64,000 nt of DNA from Struthio camelus (Eukaryota > Chordata > Aves > Struthioniformes > Struthionidae). Below, one piece after another: positions 53,181 to 64,000 of this stretch (position 1 is the first letter of the stretch; each line of letters starts with the position of its first letter). A model generated the notes under the pieces. The model worked only from the letters and a program-made list of their open reading frames with translations, was not told the origin of the DNA and ran no database searches. Where the stretch lies: assembly GCF_040807025.1 (NCBI RefSeq), contig NC_090964.1, positions 8,580,214-8,644,213 on the forward strand. The letters are read 5' to 3'. Position numbers and translations under genes: made by a program.

Positions 53181-56100
53181 CCCGGATGCTCTGTCTCTGG
53201 GAACAGCAGGCAGCCGGGCCCGTGGCTCTGCTGGCCCGGCCCGCGGGAAGCGCCGTGGCTGTCCCCTGCCCCATGCCGGGCACCGGCCGCCCCCGAGCAT
53301 CCCGGCCCGGCCGTGCCTCCCCGTCTCAGTCCCAGTCCCCGTCCCCGTCTGTCCCCCGGGCTGCGCCGAGGCTGCGAACAGCGATAACAAGATTGGGGCC
53401 TAATCCACTTATTTCTGGCTGGCGCAGAGGGCTGGCGACAGCCTGGTTCGCACGCCGGGAGAGTTCGCCCCCGTGGTGCTCCCGTGGGCCGCGGCGCCGC
53501 ATGGGGCAGGGGCGCCGTTCTCCCAGCCCCCGGCTCCGTGCCTCAGTTTCCCCTTCCGCGCAGCAAGGATGCTGGGAGCCGGGGTGGCAGCGGAGTGACG
53601 AAATCCCCGCGGGGGGCTGGGGAGGGGGCGTATGGCTCCCCTCATGTCCTCCCCGCCCTGCACACGGCCGTCCCCGTGGCTGATGGGACGTCCGAAAGCA
53701 GCAGGGTCTGGTATCGCCCCGGGTGCCACATGCGATCGCCTGCCCCATGGAAGGTGTCACCGGAGACCCTCTCGCCTGCCAGCGCCCCGGCTACCGCAGC
53801 GACTGTCCGGGCTGTCCCCAGCCCTGGCCACTCTCCAAGGGCTGGTTAAAGCCCAGGCCGGGAGGTTTCAACGTGGGGAAGGCAGGATGCTCCGCACGGC
53901 ATCGGCAGAGCTTCCTGGCTGGGTCAGTGCTGGCGGATGCGAGAAGAAGGCTGTGATTGAATTTAATTCGCATTTAGAAAGTGGCCTCATGAGATCGATG
54001 GGGTCCCTCAGACAGGCTCGTTTGGAGGATGCCCACGGGCACCGCAGCCGATCCCCGCCGACCACGGCCGCATCGCTGTGAGCGGCGGTCGGGGCGGCCG
54101 ACGGGGTGATTCCCGCCAGCCCCTGCCGCCAGCGACACTCCTCTCTCCGGGGCCGACTTTCCCCGTGGGGCTTGGAAACGGGGTGCAATTCATCCCGCTG
54201 CAAAGAGCAGATCAAAGGGTGCCCGGGCGGCACGGGTGGCAATGGGCTGGCGTCTCCCACGGGCGCAGGGGCGGGAGCGAGACCGTGGCCCTGCACCCCG
54301 CTGCGGTCACGGCCACCCGGGAAAGCGACCCGAGAAATTCCCACGCTCGGGGGCGACGCCAGGGCCGAGCCGGCGATGAGCGGTGACACCGCCAACGTCA
54401 CCTGCGCTGGAGCGGGGGGGTCCGGGGGAGCAGGGCGATGAGTAAACCTTGCCTCAGCCAGGCAGGGAGATAAGGAGCCCTTCCCTGTCCTTGCCCTCCT
54501 GCGTGCCGGGGCTGGCGGCGGCGGTGGGAAATCCTGGCCCTGCGCAAGCAGGGCTGCGGGCGTGCAGGAGCCTCGGCTTCGCTGCGGGAGGAAGGAAAAG
54601 GAAATTCCTCGCTTCCTTCTCTGTTACGGGCTCCGGCATCGCTGCCTGGCCGGCGCGGTCCCCTCTGGGCTCGCGTGCAGGTCCCGTCCTGCCGCAGCCC
54701 TGCGGACGGGCGTGCGGGGCCGTGCCCGTTGCCCGCTTCCCGCCGGGCCTGCCGGTGCACGCTGCCGCTTCCCGTCGGCTCGCGGCTGACTCACGGCTCC
54801 GCGCACGTCCGACCGGTTCGGGGCAGAGCCCCCGGCTCCGCGTGGGAACGGCCTGGCCTCGGCCGAACGCCCAGCAGAGCCGTGGAGCTGGCGGGGAACA
54901 GCGGATCGGCGCCCGCTCCCGTCCCGTTTCCCAGCCTTGGCGGCTGGGGGGGGTTTTGGGCCAGGACAGCGTGTATTTGGGTCCCTGCTCGGCAGTTGCC
55001 TCATTCCTGCCCGACGGTCTCGTGCGAGACCCGGCACTGTGTGAAATCCCCGCAGCCCAGGCTCGGTGGGTGACAAACTAGGTCAGCGCTGGAGCCCCAG
55101 AAGTGGCTGCAATCAGGGACTTGCCCGTTGCCTGGGCGCGAGCCCGGAGGAGACTTGCTCCGTTCGATAGCTTTAGCACTGATCTGGAAGAAAACAGAGA
55201 CGCGGCTGCTGGTGAAAAAGAGGCCTGAGCCCGCGCGAGGGACGGGGACGAGCCCCCAGGGTGGGCAGGGGGTCCCAGGGCCCCCACGGGCCACAGGGCC
55301 CGGAGCAGACGGGAGCGATGCCCAGGTCCGGGGCGACGGGGAAAGAGCCGCAGGGACCCGAGGGTGCTGGCAAGGCGGCGAAGGGGCCGAGCGCTCGGTT
55401 TGTGCGCTGGGACGCGACCGCGGCTGCTCTGGCAGAGGCAGAAGCGTCCCAGGGCTGAGCTTCCCGCGCCGGGCGCGCGGCGGGGTTTGGGGAGGCAGGG
55501 GCAGCGCCGGGGGCGGCCGACGGGGAAGGAGCCCGCAGGGGCGCCGGGGGGGGAGAGGAAGGGCTGACGCGCGACCCCGGCGCTGGGCCGCGGCGCAGGA
55601 AATGGGGGCGGCAGGGACGGGGCAGGAAGGCGGCCGGCGGCCCCGGCGCGGCGGAAGAGGGGGCGGAAAGGCCGGGGGCCGCGGCCGGAGGAAGCCGGAG
55701 CTCGCCGCGCTGCCCAGGCAGTCGCGTTTTGGGGCAGCCCGAGCGGCCGGCACGTGGCCGCAGACCGGAGGGATTTCCTCCAGCCCGGCGCGCACCGGCG
55801 AGAGCCGCGCGGCTCCGCGGGTGCAGGGCGGCGTGTGCGGCCCCGGGGGGAGCGGGAAAGGGGCCGATCCGACCGCCTGGGCTGGAAAAGCCTGCCGAGC
55901 CGCTCGGCCGCGGCGCGTCCCGGACGGCTGCCGGCAGCGCAGGGCAGGGCAGGCCGGAGGCGGCCGCGGGTGCCCGTCCTGCTCCGACGGCTGGGATCGA
56001 TACGGCAGGGGCAGCGAGCAAATCCCTAGGGAAACCCCTGTGCCGCCGCAGGGCGACGGGGAGTTCGCAGTCCCTGTACCCGAGGCCGCGTCGGGTGCCT

Positions 56101-57400
56101 GCGGCGGCGCCTCGTCCTGCCTCCCGCTGCCGGGGCAGAGCCGCGGGCTCCGCGGCCGCCCGGGTGCGACCCAGCTGTCGGCAGCCCCGCACGGGGTAGG
56201 GACGAATTTGCAGGGTTCAGCCTCTGAGCGGTCTCGCTGTAGGTTTGCACAGCTCCTAGCGCGCGGTCCGGTCCGGTTGTTGGCGCGTGGCAGCAAGCTC
56301 TGGCTGATGAGCCAGAGACGCCCCGACGCCACGGTGAGGGGAGGCGGCAGGAGCAGGCCTGCTGGCCCCGTCCCCCTGCCAATCTGGGGGGCACCTCAAT
56401 GGGCATCGTCCCCCCGGGATGCCGGGGCCACATCCACTCCGGCGCCTCCTCGTGGGGCTGGGCACCTCCCGCAGCCTCACCTCGCCGGGATGTCGGGCTC
56501 AACCCCCGGGCTCCGGGAAGGGCGCTGGGAAAGGGCTGCTGCAGCAGCCCCCCGCGCCCCCGAGGGGTCACCCTGTCCCCATGTCCTGCAAAGCCTCCCC
56601 GAATCCCCTTTCAGCCGCGGTGATTAATCACAAACCCTGGGCTTCGGCGGAGCGATGCTGCCGGGAGGGGACCGCGGCGGGGAGCTCACCCACGTGCCGG
56701 GGCCGGTGCCCGCGGGCCTGGGTGTCCCCGCGCCGGGGCGAGGGGGATTACGGCGCCGGGGAGCTGCCGGCGGTGCGACAGCAGAGCAGTGTATGGAGCT
56801 GTTAAATATTTATAGGCTCTGCTGGAGCCCGTTCGGTAAAATGGCAGCGCAAACAGAGTGTGTGGGGGGGGTCGCTCCTCCGTTCGCCCTGCGCTCCATC
56901 TGTCCCCCGGTCTGCGCCACGCTTTGTCACGCTGCGCGGGGCCATCTGCTCGCCGCCGCTGCCCGGGCCGGGCTGCGCTCCCCGGAGCGGCTGCTCCCGC
57001 CAGCGACCTCGCCGCCGCGGCCCCCAGCCCGGCTGCGGAGGCACGAGATGCACGGGAGGCTCGCGGGAGCCTGCCGCCTCGGTCCAAGACGAAGCAGCGG
57101 TACAGCAGGGTGAATACATGCACGGAGTTTTTCTCTCGTCTCTGTTCCACAATTGCAATGAGTTTAGCGGTCTCGGACGGTTGGGAAAGGAAGGGGCCAG
57201 GCGGGCAGCCCTGCCGGGCAGAGGCGCTCCAATGCGCGGCGGCGGTGGGGATAACCCAGGTGAGCGGGGAAGGAAGAAGGAAAGGAGCAGGGAGAGAAAG
57301 CGGGGAAGAACAGATGGATGGAGACGGATGCACAAAGCGCCGGGGGAGTTTCCTCTCCATGGCGGCCGCGTGCTCTCCTCCCCCAGCGGCCGCCCCGCGC
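53181..57400. other. Intergenic GC-rich DNA
   Basis: No gene recognised. Small AT-rich patches occur at 53385-53420 (gataacaagattgggg), 53948-54000 (gattgaatttaattcgcatt) and 56790-56840 (ctgttaaatatttataggc, then ggtaaaatggc). The rest is CpG-rich with accidental long frames. Confidence 0.5.
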
Positions 57401-57580
57401 CTCTTTGATTGCTCTATTATTAGCCTTTCTTCTCGCTGATTAGCTAATTCTGGCATGCAGTTTCGGAGCACAAAACCGCACGGGGGTGCGAGCACTCGCC
57501 GCTGGCACACCGGTGCGGGGCGCGGGCGTGCAAGTCTTCCCCACCATGAACTCATTCGGAGGAGGAAACGAGGGCGTGCA

Positions 57581-57617
<37 letters not shown>

Positions 57618-57665
57618 GCTAATGAGGAGCTGCATAGGCTAATTGAGTGCTGCCAATTCAGACAT
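57401..57665. promoter_or_regulatory. AT-rich island pair flanking a TG microsatellite
   Basis: 57400-57460 holds gattgctctattattagcc and gctgattagctaattctgg. 57612-57660 holds aatagctaatgaggagctgc and ggctaattgagtgctgcc. Between them lies a (TG)n tract at about 57584-57613. The repeated agctaat/gctaatt words suggest a homeodomain-bound element, but this is inference. Confidence 0.3.
57575..57613. repeat. (TG)n microsatellite
   Basis: cgtgcatgcg followed by about 15 uninterrupted TG dinucleotides, ending at taatagc. Confidence 0.95.
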
Positions 57666-58329
57666 GTCTCTCTGGGGCCTCGTGGGCTGTGTCCTGCCCT
57701 GTTTTCGGCCAGGAGGTGGGAGGCGCGGGACGAGGGGGCTCCCAGCTCCTGTGGGCTTGCCTGGCCGAGGGGGACAGATCAGCAAATCATTACCTGACAC
57801 GAAAACGCCCTGGTGCCCTCGATCTGGCACAAGAGCAGGGGATGGGGAAACGGAGGCCCAGGGCTGGGGGGCATCCAGCACCTCCGAGTTATGAGCAGAG
57901 CCCAGGTTTGTGGCAGCTGCTGTTCCCCCTCGATTGCAAAGGCCGGGAAAAGCCCCGGGGGCAAACAGCCGTGCGCCGGTTCGAGCCGCAAGGCCGCGAG
58001 CATCGGGCTCAGCACCGTACATTTGCTCCAGGCCAGTACGACACCTCGGTGCGACTGCAAGGGCAGCACGAGCTCCAAAGGGCTTCCTAAGGAACCGGAA
58101 ACACTGGGAGCCGGGAAACCTCTCTGTCACGGGGGCAGCGGGAAGGGAGGTGAGGGAGGTCGTGGTGCCAGGCCTGCCCCTCGCGGGCCCCAGCCGGAGC
58201 CCCGCTGGAGGGGGCACGGGACCCCCTCTCTGTGCCTGCTGGCCCATGGCGTGTGCGGCGACCCCGGCCTCCAAACACGGCCATCGCAGTGCTGCTGGGG
58301 CGCCTCATCCCTGCTCAGCACCTTCTGGG

Positions 58330-58770
58330 TTTGGGGTACATAGGCTCAGTGGAGACCCCGCGCCTCTGGAACTGGTGGGGAGCAGGACCCTAGCCCCATC
58401 ACCAGGGCTTGGGGGGGCTGGAGGCCTCAGTCCCCCATCCCTGGTGCTGAGGGGGCCCTGGCCCCCAGCCCCCAATCCCCCATCACCAGGGCTTGGGGGT
58501 CCCAGCTTCCCAGCCTCCACTGTTGGTTCTGGGGGTCCCTGGTCTCATCACTGTGGCTTGGGGGGTCCCTGACCCCCCAGGTCCCCATCCCTGGGGCTCA
58601 GAGGTCCCTGACCTCCAGCTCCTGGTCCCCCATCACTACGGCTTGCGGTCCCTGACCCCAACGCTGGTGCTGGGGGTCCCTGACCCCCCCAGGTCCCATC
58701 ACTGGGGCTCGGAGGTCCCTGCCTGCCATCCCCCATCGCCGCTGGGGGTTCCCCATCACTTTGCAGTGGG
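58330..58770. repeat. Degenerate ggtccctgacccccag-type repeat
   Basis: About eight loosely conserved units of 45-60 bp that share ggggtccctgacc, cccccatcact and gggcttgggggg words. Divergence is high, so unit boundaries are approximate. Confidence 0.7.
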
Positions 58771-61080
58771 CTGGTCCCCAGGGGGCTTTGCCTGGCCAAT
58801 GGGAGGCCAGCGAGGGCCATTACGTCATCGCCGCCATCCCCCATTGGTGGAGCTGCAGGCGGCGCGGGCACGTTGCCTGGCAACCGCCTCCGGCTTGGCC
58901 CCAGGACCAGCGCCCGCCGGGCCGGGGGGGCGATGGGGGCGGCGGGGGTGAGCGGGGGCAGCCGGGGGAGGGGGTTCCCTCCATCTCGCCCCAAACCTCG
59001 GCGCGAGATGGCGGTGGGCAAACGAACCCCTATTCAGCCTGGCAGGACGGGGTTCCCGGCGGCGGGGGCGTGCGGCCACCCAGGACGGGCTCTTCCGAGG
59101 AAAAGAGCCGCTTCCCGTCGACTCTTCCCTGCTGGGAAGCGGCGTTGGATGGTTCCCGGCGGGCGGCGGGAGGCGGTGGCTGTGCATGTGCCCCGGCCGA
59201 GCCTCCCGGGGCCGGAGACACCGGGAAATCAGCTGCTCTGGCCACTGGGACGGGACGGGTCGGGTCGGCCGGTGCAGGGCCTGGCCGGTCCCCGCTCGGC
59301 GGCCCGGCTCCTTCGGCACAGGTGCAGCCCGAGCCTTAATTGCTCCACGTTGCTGTCCGTAACCTCCGCCCCGCGGGATAGTCGTTACCTGCGGCAAACC
59401 TGCACTTGGCATCCGGCCGCTAATCCCTGGGATTAGCGGGGTGCGGGGCGGGTGGCAGATAGAGCCCGGCCGGGACCCCCGGTGGAGCCCGTGGCCGCAC
59501 TGGGGCTGGTGGGGGCCGCCGGGGTGGCGACGTCCAGCTGGAGTCGGCGCTGGATGGAGCCGGGAGCGTGGGGATAAGGGGGGGGTGATGAGAGGGCTGA
59601 GCCTGAGGCCCCACTGCCCCCCCCCCCGATCAGCTGGGGCTGCTCCAGCTGGGGATTCCCACCCCGGGATCTCCCGGCACAACCCCCCCCAACCCGGCCA
59701 CGCAGGAGCCCGGCCGGCAGGGAAAGCCCCGGCTGTCTCGCAATCGCAGCGTTGGAGGGAAATGAAAGCTGCCCCCGGCCTCCCCTCGCACAGCCTTTCC
59801 CAGCCTTTTCTGGGAATCCAGCGCAGCGCCTGGCCCCAGCCCCGGGCGGCCGCCGGTGCCCGGACGATGCCCGGGCGCGTTGCCCACCTCGCTCGGCTGC
59901 GCCCTAGAAAAATCCGTAGTGGGGCCAGGCTGAGCGCAGGGGGGCACAAAGGCGGGGAAGGAGCGCGGGAAATGGCCGAAAGCCTCCGTCGCGCACCCGC
60001 TGCAAACCCCCTCGGCCAGGGCCGTGGGAGCGAGGGGCCCCGCTGCCCCGCGCCGGACCCCGGCGTCCTTGGGGCCGGGCGCCCCGCGGCTGTGTGCTAA
60101 CCTCCGGGTCCCCGCTCAATGGGAGGAAGGAAACCCTCATCCTCGGGAAAGTCTGGACGCGCGCAGGTTTCCTCCCGCCGCCCGCGTGCCGGGCCCCGGC
60201 AGCGCCCGCCGCCTCGTCCCCCCCCCACCGGCGACACCGGAGGGACCCTGCCCGGGCGCGAGGGGATGGTCGGCGGTCGTGGCCGGGGCTGCACTCGGCC
60301 CTGGCGGGTGGTGACACGAGGGTGGGGGACAGAGCGGGGTGCCGCCAGCCCGCCGCGCTGCGAGGGTCCTCGGGGTGCTTCTTGCAGCTTTTCCGCTGCG
60401 TTTGCAAGCAGAAGCCTCTCTCCCTTCGGCCGGACGCGCGGCCTTCGTGCTGCAAAGGCGCCCGCCGCCACCTCGGGTGCCGACCCTCGTCTCTCCCGCT
60501 CCTCCTTCCTCTTCCTCGCTGCCGTGCCCTTCGCCTCGCCGCGGAGATAAGACGCAGGCGACTCCTCCGCCAGCGGCCTCGCTCTGGGCGGACTTTGCTC
60601 TCACGGGCCGGGCGGCGCTGGGCTCGCAGCGCCCGGGCGCGGGCGCCGTTCCCGGGGGGCAGCCGGCAGCCCGTCTCCCCCCCCCCACCGGGTGCTGGCT
60701 CCGTGCCGCCGACGGGGTGAAACCTCAGGGAGGAGTTCGGCGACTGGGGCGCGCGGGGAGCGGCCGGGAGCGAGGGCAGAGCCCCCGTCCCGGCCCAGCT
60801 CCGGGGCTTTCCCTTTGCTCCCCGCTGGGATTTTCCCGGCCCCAAGGGAACATGTCGGAGCGGGTCGAACGCGGGCCGGCGTTGGGAGAACTGAGCTGCC
60901 GCAGCCCCGAGCCCGCGGCCCCCCACGGGCGCCGCAGCGCCCAGACCTGAACGCGGCGTTGCAGGGACCCTGTCCCCCGCCGGCTTTGCTCACCGCCCCC
61001 CCCCGCCGCCCCCCCTTCCCGGAGCATCGCCGGCTCGGCGGAGAGGAGCCGGGGCGGGGAGGGGGCTGCAGGGCTCGCGG
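58771..61080. other. Intergenic GC-rich DNA
   Basis: No supported gene. An inverted CCAAT-like pair (ccaatgggagg near 58796, ccattggtgg near 58839) in CpG-rich sequence around 58790-58940 could mark an unassigned CpG-island promoter. The palindrome at 59417-59439 is listed separately. Confidence 0.45.
59417..59439. repeat. Perfect 23-bp palindrome with two TAATCC half-sites
   Basis: ccgctaatccc and gggattagcgg are exact reverse complements, separated by a single t. Each arm contains TAATCC, the core recognised by K50-type homeodomains (OTX, CRX, PITX, GSC). Confidence 0.9.
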
Positions 61081-61530
61081 CGCTTTTAATTACCCTGGAA
61101 ATAAATCAGCGCTCGGCTGTTGCTGTGGAAACAGCCAGCGGCTCGGCGCTGAGCAGGCAGCGGCCGCCGGCCGCCCCGCGTCGTTCGCCGCCGGGAAGCC
61201 GGGGAGGCGGCCGAGGGGCGCCCGGGGGTGCCGGCCCAGGGACGTCACCCTCCTCTCCCGGGGCGGCCGCAGCCCTGCCTGGCGGTGCGGGGCCAGGGGT
61301 GCAGCGAGCGGGCAGGTCTCTGCGCCCAGCCGTGCCCCCCGAGCAGGGCCGGCGGGCTGCGAAAGGGCAGCTCTGCACGCGCCGGCCGTGCCCAGCCGCC
61401 TGCCTCCCCGGCACAAGGCTCCTCTGGGGAAAAAATACGTCTATTAAATATTTAATCTCTGGGCTAAGACCTTTCTTATTTCATTTGCAATAATCTTGCT
61501 GGGACAGATGGTGCTCCAATGGCCTAGATA
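61081..61530. promoter_or_regulatory. AT-rich islands with TAATTA and MEF2-like sequence
   Basis: 61081-61110 contains cttttaattaccctgg and aaataaatcagc. 61431-61500 contains ctattaaatatttaatctct (MEF2-like CTA(A/T)4TA-type core) and catttgcaataatcttg. The intervening 61120-61420 is CpG-rich. These are candidate regulatory segments by composition only. Confidence 0.3.
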
Positions 61531-61929
61531 GTCAGCGGGAGCTCCCCGAGCTGCAGCGGCCACCCCGGGCGTCCGGCCACCCCGGGCACGGCCGGGTGCT
61601 CAGCATGGGCCGGGGCTCTGCTCCGCGGGGGCACCGGGAGGGGAGCCTGGGGTGCAGCACAGCCGTGGCGCCCCCTGTCCCCGCACAGGGGGGCCGCGGG
61701 GCCCGGCTGTCCCCGAGAACTGGGGCGTTCGGGCGCAGGGAGGAGGAGGAGGGGGGGAAGGAGGAGGAGGAAGCAGGCCACAAAGCGGCCGCGGGGCTGG
61801 CACTGCTGCACGGCGAGGCTGGACAACAAGGGGCGTCTGGCGGGTGTGCGGCGCCGGAGCGCGCCGGAGCTCTCCCGAGGCGCCATCTCGCGGCAGCTGG
61901 GACGGAGCTGGAACAAAGGCCGGGATGCG

Positions 61930-62859
61930 GCCACGGCCACATGGACCCAGCCTGGATCCGGCCACGGCTGCACGGACCCAGCCTGGATCCGTCCTCGGCT
62001 GCACGGACCCAGCCAGGATCCGTCCTCGGCTGCACGGACCCAGCCTGGATCCGTCCTCGGCTGCACAGACCCAGCCTAGATCCGTCCTCAGCTGCACGGA
62101 CCCAGCCAGGATCCGGCCACGGCTGCACGGACCCAGCCAGGATCCGTCCTCGGCTGCACGGACCCAGCCAGGATCCGGCCACGGCTGCATGGACCCAGCC
62201 TGGATCCGTCCTCGGCTGCACAGACCCAGCCAGGATCCGTCCTCGGCTGCACGGACCCAGCCAGGATCCGGCCACGGCTGCATGGACCCAGCCTAGATCC
62301 GTCCTCGGCTGCACAGACCCAGCCAGGATCCGTCCTCGGCTGCACGGACCCAGCCTAGATCCGTCCTCAGCTGCACGGACCCAGCCAGGATCTGGCCACG
62401 GCTGCACAGACCCAGCCTAGATCCGTCCTCAGCTGCACGGACCCAGCCAGGATCTGGCCACGGCTGCACAGACCCAGCCTAGATCCGTCCTCAGCTGCAC
62501 GGACCCAGCCAGGATCCGGCCACGGCTGCATGGACCCAGCCTAGATCCGTCCTCAGCTGCACGGACCCAGCCAGGATCCGGCCACGGCTGCACGGACCCA
62601 GCCTAGATCCGTCCTCGGCTGCACGGACCCAGCCAGGATCCGGCCACGGCTGCATGGACCCAGCCTGGATCCGTCCTCAGCTGCACGGACCCAGCCAGGA
62701 TCCGGCCACGGCTGCATGGACCCAGCCTGGATCCGTCCTCAGCTGCACGGACCCAGCCAGGATCCGGCCACGGCTGCATGGACCCAGCCTGGATCCGTCC
62801 TCGGCTGCACGGACCCAGCCTGGATCCGGCCACGGCTGCACGGACCCAGCCTGGATCCG
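61930..62859. repeat. 31-bp tandem array, 30 copies without indels
   Basis: Exactly 30 units of 31 bp, sharing the core gctgcacggacccagcc then tggatccg. Two types differ at their first five bases: A begins tcctc and B begins gccac. In the last 16 units (62364-62859) A and B alternate strictly, making eight 62-bp dimers. Most units carry GGATCC. Since 31 is not a multiple of three, all frames cycle through the same words and remain open on both strands. These frames are not considered genes. Confidence 0.98.
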
Positions 62860-62879
62860 GCTACGGCCTCCATGGCCTG

Positions 62880-64000
62880 AGTGCTGCTTCTCCCCCCTGC
62901 CCCGAAACGCCCCAAGGGTGGCAGAGCCCAGCCCTAGCCTGGCTCCAGCAGGGAATAAGGCGGTTGCTTTTCTTTGGCCCCAAAGGCTGGTGCGGGGCTC
63001 TGTATGGTTTTCCCCGGGTATAGCAATTGGGCTAGTAAGTGCTACTGCCTTGTTCTGTAACTGTTTTTTCTTTTTTTCCTCCAGAAAAGCCGCCCGCCTG
63101 GCGCCTCCAGCTGATGGGGGCATGGCAGGGCTGCCTGTACAGGTACTTCATAATCTCCTTCCTTTTCTTTTGGCAAGAGGGCTGGCAGGTCCCTCTGCCA
63201 GCGGCTGCTAGGGCGGTCCCGCTGCCTGGGCAGGGCGGTAGCGGCAGGGCAGTGTCCCCTCTCTCAGCCCTGAGTCACGCAGAGCTCCTTCCTCCTCCTC
63301 CTCCTCCTCGGTGATGTCACCCCTCATTCATCCTCAAGACCACACGATGCCTCAGCCCTGGCCAGACCTGAAGGGCAGGTTGGGCAGGAGAGGCAGCAAG
63401 GTGAAAAAAAACCCAACCCACTTCATAAAAGGCAAAGAAGGAGGGGTGTGAGAGCTGTCCTTCCGCGGCAGGTCACTTCATGCCACAGTAGATGCCGGCT
63501 GTGAAACATAACGTAACCTGCACGGGTGGTTCAGCAAAGGATGCTCCAAGGTCTCCTCTAAGGGAGAGATTTGTTTTTAGAGATTCTGAGCAAGAGCAGA
63601 GGTGCTCCGCTGAGATTAATGGTTTGAGACATCTTTAACTGCTTCTGGGGTGGGATAATTTCTTCAAGCTGTTGCTGAAAGATTTCTCCTGTTGGTCTCT
63701 GTCATCGCTGATAAGCATGTGACACCTAAGAGTAAAGTGCACAATAGAAAGTTGTAGCAATGGGCTTATTAAATATATATATATGTGTGTGTGTGTGTTG
63801 GCAAGAGCCACAACAATGGCTATTCTCAGCAACCCAGCTCCTCCAACAGTGGGGAAACAAGACTGCTGCTCCACTGTGACTGGGAAGTGGATGAGCATGT
63901 AGTGTCCTGCCCCTTCCCTGTGCAAGTCTGGAGTTTTTACCTAGACTGTATCTTAGGGGTCGAGCTCAAATTATTTAGGGTCACTGCTGCCTCCTTTTTG
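62880..64000. other. Unassigned AT-richer sequence at the window end
   Basis: The base composition drops to ordinary levels after the 31-bp array. There is a T-rich run and cctccag at 63061-63084 that resembles an acceptor, and a compound (TA)n(TG)n microsatellite at 63773-63799. No reading frame matches a known family. It may be the 3' flank or UTR of the next gene (BSDC1 or TSSK3 in human order), which I cannot show. Confidence 0.4.
63773..63799. repeat. (TA)n(TG)n microsatellite
   Basis: About six TA followed by about eight TG dinucleotides. Confidence 0.9.

Noticed and set aside
54020-56600. Long Arg/Gly/Pro-rich frames at 55.0-56.6 kb on both strands as a novel gene
   Set aside because: Overlapping frames on both strands with no domain, no low-redundancy pattern and no splice structure. 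High CpG content alone explains them.
61532-62420. Repeat proteins with AAEDGSRLGPCSRGRI-type periodicity (minus strand) or DPSSAARTQPG-type periodicity (plus strand)
   Set aside because: The 31-bp period makes all six frames read the same words. Openness in every frame shows it is repeat structure rather than selection for coding.
63085-63138. Possible coding exon after tttcctccag, ending at cag before gtactt
   Set aside because: The donor context is weak, there is no matching neighbouring exon, and none of the three frames resembles BSDC1, TSSK3 or another protein I know.

Overview
The window is nuclear DNA of a bird, and most likely from a microchromosome. It carries spliced vertebrate genes with GT-AG introns, very GC-rich gene-dense flanks, many minisatellites, and proteins closest in my memory to chicken sequences, although LCK differs from chicken LCK at several residues I recall. 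The species cannot be named from the sequence. Gene order matches human 1p35: EIF3I (+, last three coding exons), MTMR9-like (-, complete), FAM167B (+, complete), LCK (+, complete), HDAC1 (+, complete), MARCKSL1 (-, complete). About 20 kb without any gene I could recognise follows.

Layout. 1-1.8 kb: 3' end of EIF3I. 2.1-6.5 kb: ten-exon MTMR9-like gene, tail-to-tail with EIF3I. 7.5-10.5 kb: minisatellites and two-exon FAM167B. 10.5-15.2 kb: GC-rich flank upstream of LCK. 15.2-21.3 kb: LCK, twelve coding exons. 21.4-22.1 kb: low-complexity spacer and the HDAC1 promoter. 22.1-39.3 kb: HDAC1, fourteen coding exons, with a G-rich minisatellite just after exon 1 and AT-richer introns. 41.4-43.2 kb: MARCKSL1, tail-to-tail with HDAC1. 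44.3-64 kb: GC-rich noncoding DNA holding short AT-rich islands with homeodomain-type cores, a 23-bp perfect palindrome, a pentamer-based array at 50.8 kb and a regular 30 x 31-bp array at 61.9-62.9 kb.

The genes have separate jobs: translation initiation, phosphoinositide pseudophosphatase, small coiled-coil protein, T-cell tyrosine kinase, histone deacetylase, and membrane/actin PKC substrate. They are united by old synteny rather than by a pathway. MTMR9-like, FAM167B and LCK mirror MTMR9, FAM167A and BLK of human 8p23.1, so this looks like one side of a whole-genome-duplication paralogon in which the bird still has an intact MTMR9-like gene. Coding exons were joined by hand using splice sites, phase and remembered human protein sequences. 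I saw no retroviral, Polinton or transposase-coding element, no CRISPR and no tRNA.
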